From an uncultured bacterium (GTDB lineage: Bacteria; Bacteroidota; Rhodothermia; Rhodothermales; UBA10348), in assembly GCA_938018055.1 (NCBI GenBank), contig CALIKL010000019.1, forward strand, positions 1-56,918: a stretch of 56,918 bases of DNA, in the 5' to 3' direction. The notes under the pieces are model-generated. The model saw nothing but the letters and a program-made list of their open reading frames with translations. It searched no databases and was not told the DNA's origin. Below, piece by piece: positions 28,074-37,280 of this stretch; within the stretch, counting starts at the first letter, position 1, and the number at the start of each line of letters is the position of its first letter. The position numbers and the translations under genes are program-made.

Positions 28074-28772
28074 ATGTCAACTCTGAATCCAACCCGGAAA
28101 GTCTCTCGTCGTCAGGAATTGCGCGAGGACAAAGTCGTCACTTTTTACGCCCGCGTCCTGGACCTCTTCGAGAACAACCGCCAGGCTGTTATCGGTGCAG
28201 GTGCTGCTGTTCTGGCCGTTATCCTGCTCATCATGGGCTGGAATTGGTACCAGGGCAACCGCAATGAACAGGCCCTCTCTGAAATGGCAGAGGCGGTTCG
28301 TCAGTACGAAGCAGGATCCTACCAGGCTGCCCTGGACGGTGACGCCTCCTTCCTGGGTCTGATGGACGTCGTTGATTCCTACGGTGGAACAGCCTCCGGA
28401 AACCTGGCTCGTTTCTACGCGGCTGACGCACTCTTCCGTACCGGTGATTTTGAAGCCGCTCTCGAGTTGTTTGAGTCCTATTCGAAAGGGAACGACTATA
28501 TCGGCGCCTCAGCTTTTGCTGGGGAAGCAGCCATCCATGAGCTTCAGGGCAATCACGAGCGTGCTGGTGATCTCTACATGCGTGCCGCCAACGTGTATTC
28601 GAGCGAAATCACCTCTCCAATGTACTTGTCAAATGCTGCGCGTGCCTACACGAGCGCAGACGAAACGAATGATGCAGTTGATGCCCTGGAAATGATCGAA
28701 GAGGATTACCCGGATTCGCAGGCAGCCCGTTCGGTCGAGTATAAACTCGCCATGCTCCAGGCCGGCAGCTGA
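28074..28772 (+). CDS. Membrane-anchored TPR protein (YfgM-like plan)
   Basis: A 232-residue protein: a charged cytoplasmic N-terminus, one transmembrane helix at about 38-58 (AVIGAGAAVLAVILLIMGW), then an extracytoplasmic helical region with TPR-like repeats (FRTGDFEAALELFESYSKG; LQGNHERAGDLYMRAANVY). The layout resembles YfgM/ancillary SecYEG translocon proteins and outer-membrane assembly helpers, but similarity is at the level of plan only. The NtrC-type regulator gene starts 23 bp downstream. Confidence 0.82.
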   Translation: MSTLNPTRKVSRRQELREDKVVTFYARVLDLFENNRQAVIGAGAAVLAVILLIMGWNWYQGNRNEQALSEMAEAVRQYEAGSYQAALDGDASFLGLMDVVDSYGGTASGNLARFYAADALFRTGDFEAALELFESYSKGNDYIGASAFAGEAAIHELQGNHERAGDLYMRAANVYSSEITSPMYLSNAARAYTSADETNDAVDALEMIEEDYPDSQAARSVEYKLAMLQAGS

Positions 28773-28795
28773 TCCTCCAATCTCGCTGAGTCCAT

Positions 28796-30184
28796 ATGGC
28801 CGTCCCTGTCATCCTCGTAGTCGACGACGAAGCCAGCATCCGACGGACGCTGCGCGAAATTCTGGAATACGAAGACTACGCGGTTGAGGAAGCGGAAGAC
28901 GGAGAAGCCGCGCTGGACAAACTGCGCAAGGACCGTTTTGACGTGGTCTTGCTCGATGTGAAAATGCCCAAGGTGGATGGATTGGAAGTCCTGGCCACGA
29001 TGGGTAAAGAGCAGATTGACGTACCGGTGGTCATGATCTCTGGTCATGGTACCATTGAAACGGCCGTGGAAGCCACGAAGCTGGGCGCCTTCGATTTCGT
29101 CGAGAAGCCGCCCGATCTGAATCGGCTGCTACTCTCGATCCGCAATGCGATGGATCGCGGACAACTGGAGTCCGAGAACAAGCGCATGCGGCAAACCATC
29201 GTCGAGAAGGTATCGGGGGAATTGACTCCGATACTCGGCGAGAGCCCCGGAATCCGCAACATCAAGGAGACCATTCAGCGTGTCGCTCCAACGGAGGCTC
29301 GCGTCCTGATTACCGGCGAAGCCGGTACGGGCAAGGAACTGGTTGCCAAATGGGTGCACAAGCTGTCCCATCGCAACGAAGGGCCGGTGGTTGAAGTGAA
29401 CTGTGCCGCGATTCCTTCCGAACTGATCGAAAGTGAGCTGTTTGGGCACGAGAAGGGTAGCTTTACCGGAGCGACCAAGCAGCGAATAGGAAAATTTGAG
29501 CAGGCGCACGGTGGAACGCTGTTCCTGGATGAGATCGGTGACATGAGCCTTTCTGCGCAGGCCAAGGTGCTTCGCGCTCTTCAGGAGAACACCATCACTC
29601 GCGTCGGAGGCGATCGATCCATTCCGGTGGATGTACGCGTGATTGCGGCTACCAACAAGGATTTGTTGTCCCAGATCGGCGAGCATCAGTTCAGAGAGGA
29701 TCTCTATCATCGCCTTTCGGTCATCCTGATACACGTTCCGCCTTTGCGGGAGCGGCGGGGGGATGTCCCGGTCATCACGGAGAATATTGCCGAGCGGATT
29801 GCTCGTCGCAATGGCCTCGATCCGAAGCCGTTCACTCGCGATGCATTGACGGCGCTCTCCAATTTCGACTGGCGTGGCAATGTGCGTGAGTTACACAATG
29901 TGGTCGAACGCTTGACGATTCTGAGCCAGGGTGAACGCATCACTGAATTGGATGTGGAGCGCTACGTTCATCCCGGTGGGGCATCGGGCAATCCGATTAT
30001 CGGTCTGATGGACCGATTCGATCAGTTTTCGGACTTCCGTGACAGCGCCGAAAAGCTGTTCATTGAGCACAAGCTCACACAGAACGATTGGAACATCTCA
30101 CGTACGGCGGAGGCCATTGGCATCCAGCGCTCTCATCTCTACAACAAGATGAGCAAGTACGACATCAGTCGCGACGAGGATTAA
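28796..30184 (+). CDS. NtrC-family sigma-54-dependent response regulator
   Basis: A 462-residue activator. Receiver domain 1-120 with acceptor D54 ([12 protein letters not shown]). AAA+ domain about 145-375 with Walker A GEAGTGKE (174-181), the sigma-54-contacting loop GSFTGA (221-226), Walker [13 protein letters not shown] and arginine finger region [12 protein letters not shown]-terminal Fis-type helix-turn-helix about 425-455 ([21 protein letters not shown]). GSFTGA instead of GAFTGA, and Ala for Ser in Walker A, are small departures seen in some active members. No cognate kinase is adjacent. It is followed 4 bp later by the LolD-like gene. Confidence 0.96.
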   Translation: MAVPVILVVDDEASIRRTLREILEYEDYAVEEAEDGEAALDKLRKDRFDVVLLDVKMPKVDGLEVLATMGKEQIDVPVVMISGHGTIETAVEATKLGAFDFVEKPPDLNRLLLSIRNAMDRGQLESENKRMRQTIVEKVSGELTPILGESPGIRNIKETIQRVAPTEARVLITGEAGTGKELVAKWVHKLSHRNEGPVVEVNCAAIPSELIESELFGHEKGSFTGATKQRIGKFEQAHGGTLFLDEIGDMSLSAQAKVLRALQENTITRVGGDRSIPVDVRVIAATNKDLLSQIGEHQFREDLYHRLSVILIHVPPLRERRGDVPVITENIAERIARRNGLDPKPFTRDALTALSNFDWRGNVRELHNVVERLTILSQGERITELDVERYVHPGGASGNPIIGLMDRFDQFSDFRDSAEKLFIEHKLTQNDWNISRTAEAIGIQRSHLYNKMSKYDISRDED

Positions 30185-30188
30185 GACC

Positions 30189-30872
30189 GTGATTCTTTCG
30201 GCACACGGCGTATCAAAGGCGTACCCGGTGGCCGGGAAAGATCCACTCGTGGTTCTCGAGGAGTTGGACTTGTCTGTTGACACGGGTGAGTTCTTGGCCA
30301 TTACGGGCGAATCGGGCTGCGGAAAAAGCACCTTGCTACACGTTTTAGGCGCGCTGGATCGACCGGATGATGGCAAGGTCGAGATTCATGGCGTTGATGT
30401 TTTTTCGCAGAATGACGACGAATTATCAGCCTTTCGTAACCGTCGAATCGGATTCGTTTTTCAATTCCATCACCTGCTCCCCGAGTTCACCGCGGAGGAA
30501 AATGTCATGATGCCTGCGCTGGTTGGAGGGACTCGTCCGGCAGAAGCGCGCGCTCGGGCACTCGAATTGCTCGACCTTGTGGGCCTGGCCGAGCGCGCTG
30601 AACACCGTCCAGGTGAACTGTCCGGCGGGGAAAAGCAGCGGGTAGCCATCGTGCGCGCACTCATGAATGAACCAGATCTTGTTTTGGCCGATGAGCCTAC
30701 GGGCAACCTGGATGAAAAGACGGCGCAGAGCCTGCATGCAGAGCTGATCCGATTGAGCCGGGATCTGGGTCAGACGTTTGTTGTGGTCACCCACAACAGG
30801 GATTTTGCCGATATGGCGGACCGTGAAATGATTCTCGAACATGGACGACTGAAGGCATCGTCTTCTGACTGA
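30189..30872 (+). CDS. lolD: LolD-like lipoprotein-release ABC ATPase
   Basis: A 227-residue ATPase of the MacB/LolD class. Walker [10 protein letters not shown] (40-48), Q-loop and class-specific [23 protein letters not shown], signature [15 protein letters not shown], Walker [13 protein letters not shown] and switch [10 protein letters not shown]. LolD powers extraction of lipoproteins from the inner membrane with LolC/LolE; those permeases are not next to it. It starts at GTG 30189, 4 bp after the regulator's stop, so it is probably in the same operon. Confidence 0.88.
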   Translation: MILSAHGVSKAYPVAGKDPLVVLEELDLSVDTGEFLAITGESGCGKSTLLHVLGALDRPDDGKVEIHGVDVFSQNDDELSAFRNRRIGFVFQFHHLLPEFTAEENVMMPALVGGTRPAEARARALELLDLVGLAERAEHRPGELSGGEKQRVAIVRALMNEPDLVLADEPTGNLDEKTAQSLHAELIRLSRDLGQTFVVVTHNRDFADMADREMILEHGRLKASSSD

Positions 30873-30910
30873 TTCCCACCGAATCGACTCAACGCTCATT
30901 GAGCAGCCCC

Positions 30911-31570
30911 ATGCGCATCTTCAAGAATCTTAGAGCCCTTATCACGTCCGGTGCCGGTATTGTTGTTGGCATGCCTGATGCCGATTCTGACCCGAACCCG
31001 ACCCGCCTTTTTCAGGCCTGGTTCAAAGCGGCTCGCAAGTCCGGTTTGTATCTGCCCGAAGCCATGACTGTGGCGACGGCGTCGCCAGAGGGCAGGCCCT
31101 CGGCGCGCATGGTTCTGCTCAAACACGCAGATGAGGAGGGCTTCGTCTTTTTCACCAATTACGGAAGCCGTAAGGCATCCGAGCTGGAAGCCAATCCCTA
31201 CGCGTCCTTGCTGTTTCACTGGCCCATCCTTCAGCGACAAGTCCGGGTTGAAGGCCGCGTTGTACGAGTTTCACGGGAAGAGTCGGCAGACTATTACCAC
31301 TCGCGCCCGCGAGGTAGCCAGATTGGTGCTTGGGCTTCGAAGCAGTCATCGGAGTTGGACGCTCGTGAGACACTCGAGCGCCGGGTCCAGGAGTTTGAAG
31401 GGCAGTTCGGAGAAGGGGACGTCCCGTTACCCGATCATTGGGGCGGTTATCGCATCATACCGGACCGAATGGAGTTCTGGCAGGGTCGTCCCTTCCGCCT
31501 GCACGACCGCATCATTTTCGAGCGCAATCATCCAGATGCTGCGTGGGAGACGCATCGTCTTTATCCCTGA
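30911..31570 (+). CDS. pdxH: Pyridoxamine/pyridoxine 5'-phosphate oxidase
   Basis: A 219-residue FMN enzyme making pyridoxal 5'-phosphate. It has the FMN-binding block RPSARMVLLKHADEEGFVFFTNYGSRK in family form, FHWPILQRQVRVEG, YYHSRPRGSQIGAWAS and the C-terminal PLP/FMN region EFWQGRPFRLHDR and RLYP end. The ATG at 30911 is preferred to an upstream TTG at 30899. pdxA lies 2.8 kb downstream on the same strand, so two vitamin B6 genes share this gene run. Confidence 0.96.
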   Translation: MRIFKNLRALITSGAGIVVGMPDADSDPNPTRLFQAWFKAARKSGLYLPEAMTVATASPEGRPSARMVLLKHADEEGFVFFTNYGSRKASELEANPYASLLFHWPILQRQVRVEGRVVRVSREESADYYHSRPRGSQIGAWASKQSSELDARETLERRVQEFEGQFGEGDVPLPDHWGGYRIIPDRMEFWQGRPFRLHDRIIFERNHPDAAWETHRLYP

Positions 31571-31722
31571 GGCGCAGGTGCACGAATGAACTGGGTTTCC
31601 ATTCGCAGTGGTGCGGATTTTGCGGTTCATTTCTACCGAACAATGGCGGCTTGAACGGGTTAAATGCCGACTGCCCACTACGGCGGTCCGTCCAAACTTG
31701 CTCAACGACTTACGCTTTACTG

Positions 31723-32775
31723 ATGGTCGCCGACCTCCTCAAGATCCTTAAAGACGCCAACCGCATCGTCATCTCCACCCATACGCGCCCCGACGGGGAT
31801 GCGATCGGGTCACAGGTGGCGCTCGGTCATTTCCTGCGTGCCAAGGGGAAGGAGGTCTGGATGATCAATGCGGATCCAGTGCCTTACAACCTCGAGTGGA
31901 TTCGTGGCTCGTCCGACGTGCGCGTCTACGATCACTCCCTTGAGCTTGTCGAGGCCATCGCGTCCGCGGATGCTGTGGTCATTGTTGATACCAACGCTTT
32001 GAATCGTCTCGGTAAACCGGGCAATCAGTTTATAGGGTCAGGTGGAAAGAAGGTGCTCATTGACCACCATACGGATCCGGAAGATTGGTTCGATGTGAGT
32101 CATCGCCGGGAAACGGCTTCATCAACGGGTGAACTGCTCTATGAGTTGATGGCTGCGTGGGACTTGGATGGCATCACGTCAGATGTGGCAGCTGCGCTGT
32201 ACGCAGCAATCATGACGGATACCGGCTCCTTTCGGTTTTCCAATGTGTCTCCAGCGCTGCATCGCATGACGGCCGTTTTGCTGGAGCGTACCGAGTTGAC
32301 ACCGGCAGACATGCATTCTCTGGTCTATGACCGCAAGTCCGCGGAGGGCATGCGGTTGATGGCGGCCGTGCTTTCATCGTTGCAGCTTCATTTCGAAGGG
32401 GTGGTAGGCACCATGCAGGTCACCCGAAAGATGCTGGCAGACACCGGGGCCCCGGTAGAGGAAACCGATGGTTTCGTGAACATGCTTCTGACCATCGAAG
32501 GTGTTCAGGTCGCACTTATCATGACCGAAACAGCAAAGGGAACGAAGATCAGTTTTCGATCCAAGGGCGGTTGGGAAGTGCACAAGTGGGCCCAGAGTAT
32601 GGGAGGAGGAGGCCATCGTAATGCCTCAGGCGCTTTTGTGCAGGACTCCCTGGACAACACCTTTACTTCGGTGCTGGCGTCAGCACCTGATTTTTTGAAT
32701 CTGGATCAGCCGGAGAGTTCATCTGAACTGTCAGCCGAGGATGCGGACTATCTGGCTATGCTCGGAGGCGGCTGA
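31723..32775 (+). CDS. NrnA-like DHH phosphoesterase (nanoRNase/pAp phosphatase)
   Basis: A 350-residue cytoplasmic enzyme that degrades very short RNAs and/or 3'-phosphoadenosine 5'-phosphate. DHH domain motifs are STHTRPDGDAIGSQ, VDTNAL and the name motif IDHHTDPEDW with TDTGSFRFSN. The C-terminal DHHA1 domain has the substrate-binding GGGGHRNASGAF. I chose the ATG at 31723; the frame runs upstream to 31438 but that stretch overlaps pdxH and lacks similarity. No oligoribonuclease (orn) is seen in the window, consistent with NrnA filling that role. Confidence 0.94.
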   Translation: MVADLLKILKDANRIVISTHTRPDGDAIGSQVALGHFLRAKGKEVWMINADPVPYNLEWIRGSSDVRVYDHSLELVEAIASADAVVIVDTNALNRLGKPGNQFIGSGGKKVLIDHHTDPEDWFDVSHRRETASSTGELLYELMAAWDLDGITSDVAAALYAAIMTDTGSFRFSNVSPALHRMTAVLLERTELTPADMHSLVYDRKSAEGMRLMAAVLSSLQLHFEGVVGTMQVTRKMLADTGAPVEETDGFVNMLLTIEGVQVALIMTETAKGTKISFRSKGGWEVHKWAQSMGGGGHRNASGAFVQDSLDNTFTSVLASAPDFLNLDQPESSSELSAEDADYLAMLGGG

Positions 32776-32871
32776 TTCTATGGAAACCGGACGTTGATCC
32801 GGTTGTCGAAAAGTGGCCTGTCCATACGGGATCGGCCCCCATCGCAGAATAAACTTCACGTACCCAACTCC

Positions 32872-34365
32872 ATGAAAGTATCTGTTTCCACGATCTCTCT
32901 GTCAGAGCTGGATGTCGATGTCCTTATCGTCCCCGTCTCCTCTGAGCATGTTGCAGACGGGTTGGAAGACCTGGTGGACGCGTTTGGCTCGGTAGTCGAA
33001 CGTGCACGGGTTGATATCGCAGGCGCCCCGGGCGACTCCCTTGTGCTGTATCCCGATTCAGGTACGGCCAAACGCGTCGTTCTCGTGGGTATCGGCGAGA
33101 TGAGCGAGGCCTCGCTGGAAACGCTGCGTAATGCGGCTGCTGCTGGAGCGTCCTCAGCCGGTAGCGTAAAGGCGGAAACAGTGGGCATTTCGGTTCCTGA
33201 TACCGACCTCGACGGCGATGACGCTGCGCAAGCACTCGTCGAAGGGTTCATGTTGGGCTCCTACCGGTTTGATCGGTATCGCACGACCCAAGAAGCCCGC
33301 CTCCCGGCGCAACGGCTTGTGATCCAGACCTCGGATCAGGACAAGCAGGTGCGCCGGGGTGCTGATCGAGGACGCATCGTATCTGAAGCCGTGGCAACGG
33401 CTCGCGATTTGGTCAACCTCTCGCCCGACGAGAAAACGCCTGTCTTGCTCTCGAAAGCCATTGAGAAGTCAGCCAAGAAATCCGGATACGAAGTAACCGT
33501 GTGGGATAAAGAGCTGATCGAAGAGGAGGGAATGGGTGGCCTGCTGGCCGTCAATCGGGGAAGCCAGGATCCACCTACGTTTTCCGTGCTCGAGTGGCAG
33601 CCTGAACATGCACGCAATAGCCGTCCAGTCATTCTGGTTGGCAAGGGAGTCGTGTTCGATACCGGTGGTCTGTCCCTGAAGCCAACCAAAGGCTCCATGG
33701 ATTCGATGAAATCCGATATGGCCGGTGCCGCGGCGGTTATCGGTGCGATGGAAGCCGTCGCCAAATCGGAACTGCCGCTGTATGTGATCGGATTGATTCC
33801 AGCGACAGACAATCGCCCGGGTGAAACAGCATACGTACCGGGAGAAGTCGTCAAAATGCACTCTGGCAAGACGGTAGAAGTACTGAACACGGATGCCGAG
33901 GGCCGTATGATCCTCGCGGATGCCCTGTCCTATGCCGCCTCCTTCTACCCGGAATTGGTCATCGACCTGGCAACGCTTACGGGAGCAGCCGTGGTGGCCC
34001 TCGGAGATATTGTGGCGGCGACGATGACGAACGACGAAAAAGGATCTGAAGAACGACTGGCGGCCATGGTGTCCGCCGGCGAGCAGTCCGGCGATCGGGT
34101 GCATCCGATGCCTATGTTCGACGAATACAACGAGCAACTCAAGAGCACCGTGGCCGACCTGAAAAACGTCGGTGGTCGTTCAGCCGGATCAATTACGGCA
34201 GCCAAATTCCTTGAGCACTTCGTCGATTATCCGTGGATCCACGTGGATATCGCTGGTCCGTCCTTCCTCGACAAAGCCCGTGGCTATCAGTCTGTTGGAG
34301 GCACTGGATTCGGTGTTCGACTGCTTACCCAGTTCCTGCAAGACTACGCAGAGAAGAAACGCTGA
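32872..34365 (+). CDS. pepA: Leucyl aminopeptidase (M17)
   Basis: A 497-residue cytoplasmic two-metal aminopeptidase. The N-terminal macro-like domain (MKVSVSTISLSELDVDVLIV) precedes the catalytic domain. Metal and catalytic residues are K258 and D263 in GKGVVFDTGGLSLKP, and D341, E343 and R345 in the family signature NTDAEGRMILADAL. The C-terminus GGTGFGVRLLTQFL is complete. The start at 32872 is chosen because the preceding residues lack similarity. pdxA starts 10 bp after the stop. Confidence 0.97.
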   Translation: MKVSVSTISLSELDVDVLIVPVSSEHVADGLEDLVDAFGSVVERARVDIAGAPGDSLVLYPDSGTAKRVVLVGIGEMSEASLETLRNAAAAGASSAGSVKAETVGISVPDTDLDGDDAAQALVEGFMLGSYRFDRYRTTQEARLPAQRLVIQTSDQDKQVRRGADRGRIVSEAVATARDLVNLSPDEKTPVLLSKAIEKSAKKSGYEVTVWDKELIEEEGMGGLLAVNRGSQDPPTFSVLEWQPEHARNSRPVILVGKGVVFDTGGLSLKPTKGSMDSMKSDMAGAAAVIGAMEAVAKSELPLYVIGLIPATDNRPGETAYVPGEVVKMHSGKTVEVLNTDAEGRMILADALSYAASFYPELVIDLATLTGAAVVALGDIVAATMTNDEKGSEERLAAMVSAGEQSGDRVHPMPMFDEYNEQLKSTVADLKNVGGRSAGSITAAKFLEHFVDYPWIHVDIAGPSFLDKARGYQSVGGTGFGVRLLTQFLQDYAEKKR

Positions 34366-34375
34366 CAGGTTGCTG

Positions 34376-35413
34376 ATGGCGGAGATTCACGCTAACGACC
34401 CTGAATTGCACCCTTCTTCGAGGATCCGGATCGCCGTTTCCATGGGTGATCCGAACGGCATTGGCCCGGAAATTCTGGCCAAGGTCTTGGTTGATCACGC
34501 GATTACCGATCGGATTGAACTCATTCCAGTCGGATCCGTCTCGGTTCTTCGGCACTATATGGAACGTGTTGGCCAGGATGGCCCCGAGCCGTATGTGGAA
34601 GACGTTGCGACCGATACAGAGTTCGAGTTGCTTCCCGGTCGTGCGGATCCTTCTGCTGGAAGACTCGCCATGCACAGTGTGGAGCGTGCCGTTGAAATGT
34701 GTCTGGAAGGCCGTGTGGATGCCATGACGACCTGCCCTATTTCCAAAGAAGTCATCGCGCACGCAGGGTTCAATTTTCCCGGTCATACCGAATTCATCGC
34801 GGAAAAGACGGGAACAGGGGAGGTATTGATGATGATGGTCTCTGGCAGCTTGCGTGTCGGTCTCGTCAGCGCACACATTCCCTTGTCTCGCGTGGCTGGG
34901 GCAGTTACGATAGAGAGCGTCCAGCGCACGATCGGACTCATGGCGGATTCCCTGAGAAAGGACTTTGGAATGGAGCGACCCAAGATCGCGGTGCTGGGAC
35001 TGAACCCCCACGCCGGCGATGGCGGGGTACTGGGGAATGAAGAGAGGGATGTAATCGTGCCAGCCATGGCTGGCCTGTCGGTTGAAGCTGAACTCACAGG
35101 TCCCTTTCCTGCAGATGGTTTCTTCGGCAGTGGAAAATGGAAAAAAGTGGATGGGGTAGTAGCCATGTATCACGATCAAGGATTGGGCCCTTTCAAGGCA
35201 CTGTCGTTTGGTCAAGGTGTTAACATGACAGCCGGGCTTCCCGTCGTTCGCACGTCGCCCGATCATGGCACCGGTTTTGATATTGCAGGTACGGATGCAG
35301 CAGACCCTTCCAGTCTGCGAGCGGCGTTGATCCTGGCCGCGGAGGTTGCCGAGCGGAGAAAAAACGCTCTCCAGAGCACGGGTGGACCTTCAACAGCTGA
35401 GATAGAAGCATGA
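34376..35413 (+). CDS. pdxA: 4-hydroxythreonine-4-phosphate dehydrogenase
   Basis: A 345-residue enzyme in the DXP-dependent pathway to pyridoxine 5'-phosphate. Motifs are VSMGDPNGIGPEI, TCPISKEV, the metal His in FPGHTEFIAEKT, then MYHDQGLGPFKAL and RTSPDHGTGFDIAG with the other two metal-binding His. The ATG at 34376 follows pepA by 10 bp. Its stop overlaps the following methyltransferase start by 4 bp (ATGA). With pdxH nearby this suggests de novo B6 synthesis. Confidence 0.97.
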   Translation: MAEIHANDPELHPSSRIRIAVSMGDPNGIGPEILAKVLVDHAITDRIELIPVGSVSVLRHYMERVGQDGPEPYVEDVATDTEFELLPGRADPSAGRLAMHSVERAVEMCLEGRVDAMTTCPISKEVIAHAGFNFPGHTEFIAEKTGTGEVLMMMVSGSLRVGLVSAHIPLSRVAGAVTIESVQRTIGLMADSLRKDFGMERPKIAVLGLNPHAGDGGVLGNEERDVIVPAMAGLSVEAELTGPFPADGFFGSGKWKKVDGVVAMYHDQGLGPFKALSFGQGVNMTAGLPVVRTSPDHGTGFDIAGTDAADPSSLRAALILAAEVAERRKNALQSTGGPSTAEIEA

Positions 35414-36192
35414 AATCAGTCGCTCCTTATTCCAGTCTCGCTACGGTCTACGACGCGGTTATGGCGCATGTCGACTACGAAGCGTGGGCAGATTATGTGC
35501 TTCACTTGATCGACGAATACGGTTGGGACGGAGAATCCGATGATGCCCCGCCTCCGACTGAAGGGATTCACGTCCTGGAACTGGGCGCGGGGACCGGACT
35601 GCTGACCGAAGAGCTGCTGGATCAGTCCGATTGGACCATGCTGGTCACAGACGGATCGGCTCCGATGCTGGCTGAGGCTCGGGTACGCCTGGGAGAGTCG
35701 AATGAGCGTACATCATTCCAGGAACTGGATTTTTCAACGATATGGGAGGCGGATGGCACGTTTGACTGTCAACTTCTTCTCTACGACGGATTCAACTACC
35801 TGTTGGATCTCGAGCAGGTGAATGCCCTTTTTGCTTCGGTGAAGAAAGCTGGTCGTCCGCGCGGACTTCTCGTTTTCGATCAGAGCACGCCGCATAATTC
35901 CATCAACAACGCAGTGTTCTTTGAAGATGCGGGAGAGAAAGGGACACTCCAATACCACCGAAAAAGCCATTTTGACGTGGAAATGGGTATCCACACCACG
36001 GAATTTGAGATCACTGGGCCGGAAGGAGTATTTCGGGAAGTACACCGTCAGCGCGCCTGGACGCGGTCTCAGGTCGTGGATCTGTTGGCCCAAGCTGGGC
36101 TTGAAGTGGTTGCATCTCTTGACGGATTCAGCCTGGATCCAGCGCACGATGAGAGCGAGCGTATCCACTGGGTGATTCGGCTGCCGGACTGA
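35410..36192 (+). CDS. SAM-dependent methyltransferase
   Basis: A 260-residue class I methyltransferase. It begins with the common YSSLATVYDAVMAHVDYEAWADYV opening, has the SAM motif VLELGAGTGLLTEELL (about 53-68), an acidic ribose contact in VTDGSAPMLAEAR and post-motif LLLYDGFNYLLD. The C-terminal domain (about 170-255) is beta-rich. The acceptor is unknown. It is coupled to pdxA through ATGA, but there is no evidence that it works in B6 metabolism. Confidence 0.88.
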   Translation: MKSVAPYSSLATVYDAVMAHVDYEAWADYVLHLIDEYGWDGESDDAPPPTEGIHVLELGAGTGLLTEELLDQSDWTMLVTDGSAPMLAEARVRLGESNERTSFQELDFSTIWEADGTFDCQLLLYDGFNYLLDLEQVNALFASVKKAGRPRGLLVFDQSTPHNSINNAVFFEDAGEKGTLQYHRKSHFDVEMGIHTTEFEITGPEGVFREVHRQRAWTRSQVVDLLAQAGLEVVASLDGFSLDPAHDESERIHWVIRLPD

Positions 36193-36344
36193 ACTTCCCG
36201 GGGAGAGAATCTGGATTTCCAGCGGCTATGGTATCCAGCGCGCCAATCCGTCGTGAACATCCCAAGCAGCTTGGATTATATTCGGACGCAGCGTGCCGAC
36301 CTGTCTCCCGTGGGATAGCGGGATTCTGACCTTGCCTACTTCCT

Positions 36345-37034
36345 GTGATTGAACTCAAAAACGTAACGGTCTCCTACGAAACGCCGGAAAACAAACGGCG
36401 CGTCGTACTGGACGATGTTTCCCTGCGGGTGGAGCGTGGGGAGCTCGTGTACCTGGTAGGGCCCACGGGGAGCGGAAAGAGTTCGCTATTGAAACTGCTC
36501 TATATGGAGCAGCAGCCGGATCGAGGCATCGTCAGGGTCGCTGATTCCAGTTCTGACACCATCAAACGCTCCGATGTCCCGTATTTGCGTCGGTCCTTGG
36601 GAATAGTGTTTCAGGATTTCCAGCTGCTCCCGGATCGAAACGTCTTCGATAATGTCGCATTTGCCCAATACGTCACGGGGCACCGGGGGAAAGGCGTAAA
36701 AAGTAAAGTGCTTCATGTCCTCTCGCGCGTTGGTCTCTCTCGCAAACGTCGCCAGTACCCGCATCAACTCAGCGGAGGCGAACAGCAGCGTGTCGTCATT
36801 GCGCGGGCCATCATCAACGATCCCTGGATCATTCTGGCGGACGAACCTACTGGCAATCTCGATCCGACTGTTGCCGACGAAATCCAAAGGCTGTTGATCG
36901 GGTTGCATCGTAGTGGCATGACGGTCGTCATGGCCACGCATGATTACCGTTTGGTCCGCAGCTTTCCTGCCCGGACGTTGGCCGTCATGAATCGGCAGAT
37001 TGTAGAAGTGGATCCCCGATCACTCCAGGGTTGA
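36345..37034 (+). CDS. ftsE: FtsE-like cell-division ATPase
   Basis: A 229-residue ABC ATPase. Walker [10 protein letters not shown] (39-47), FtsE-like [24 protein letters not shown], signature [15 protein letters not shown], Walker [14 protein letters not shown] and switch [10 protein letters not shown]. FtsE with FtsX regulates septal cell-wall hydrolases. It starts at GTG 36345, preceded at 36277-36284 by TATATTCG, a possible -7 element without a clear -33. No ftsX is adjacent: the next gene, 246 bp on, is an AGCS symporter. A related MacB-type ATPase cannot be excluded. Confidence 0.85.
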   Translation: MIELKNVTVSYETPENKRRVVLDDVSLRVERGELVYLVGPTGSGKSSLLKLLYMEQQPDRGIVRVADSSSDTIKRSDVPYLRRSLGIVFQDFQLLPDRNVFDNVAFAQYVTGHRGKGVKSKVLHVLSRVGLSRKRRQYPHQLSGGEQQRVVIARAIINDPWIILADEPTGNLDPTVADEIQRLLIGLHRSGMTVVMATHDYRLVRSFPARTLAVMNRQIVEVDPRSLQG

Positions 37035-37094
37035 TTCTGGCATTATGGGACCTGAAGGCCGCCTTCGGGGCGGGCCCGGGTGCTTCGAAGTCCG

Positions 37095-37126
37095 TTTGCT
37101 CACACCCGACCATCGGGTTATATTGG
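37095..37126 (+). promoter_or_regulatory. Candidate promoter for the AGCS symporter gene
   Basis: TTTG, exactly 20 bases, TATATTGG: the best match in the window to the Bacteroidota -33/-7 consensus. It lies about 155 bp upstream of the symporter ATG at 37281. Predicted from pattern only. Confidence 0.5.
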
Positions 37127-37280
37127 CCCCCATTCGATTTAAAACGGCCTTTCGGGGAATGACCCCTCTATCGGCGGGCTGAAGAGAGACCCGGATCCTG
37201 TGAGTTGAAGCCGAACCCGCTCGGGCCCGGCGGCAACAGGTCTTGAGGCTGCGCCCCTAACGGAACCAATATCCTGATCC

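Noticed and set aside
34325-35266. Open frame of about 313 codons on the minus strand
   Set aside because: Antisense to pdxA, whose motifs are complete.
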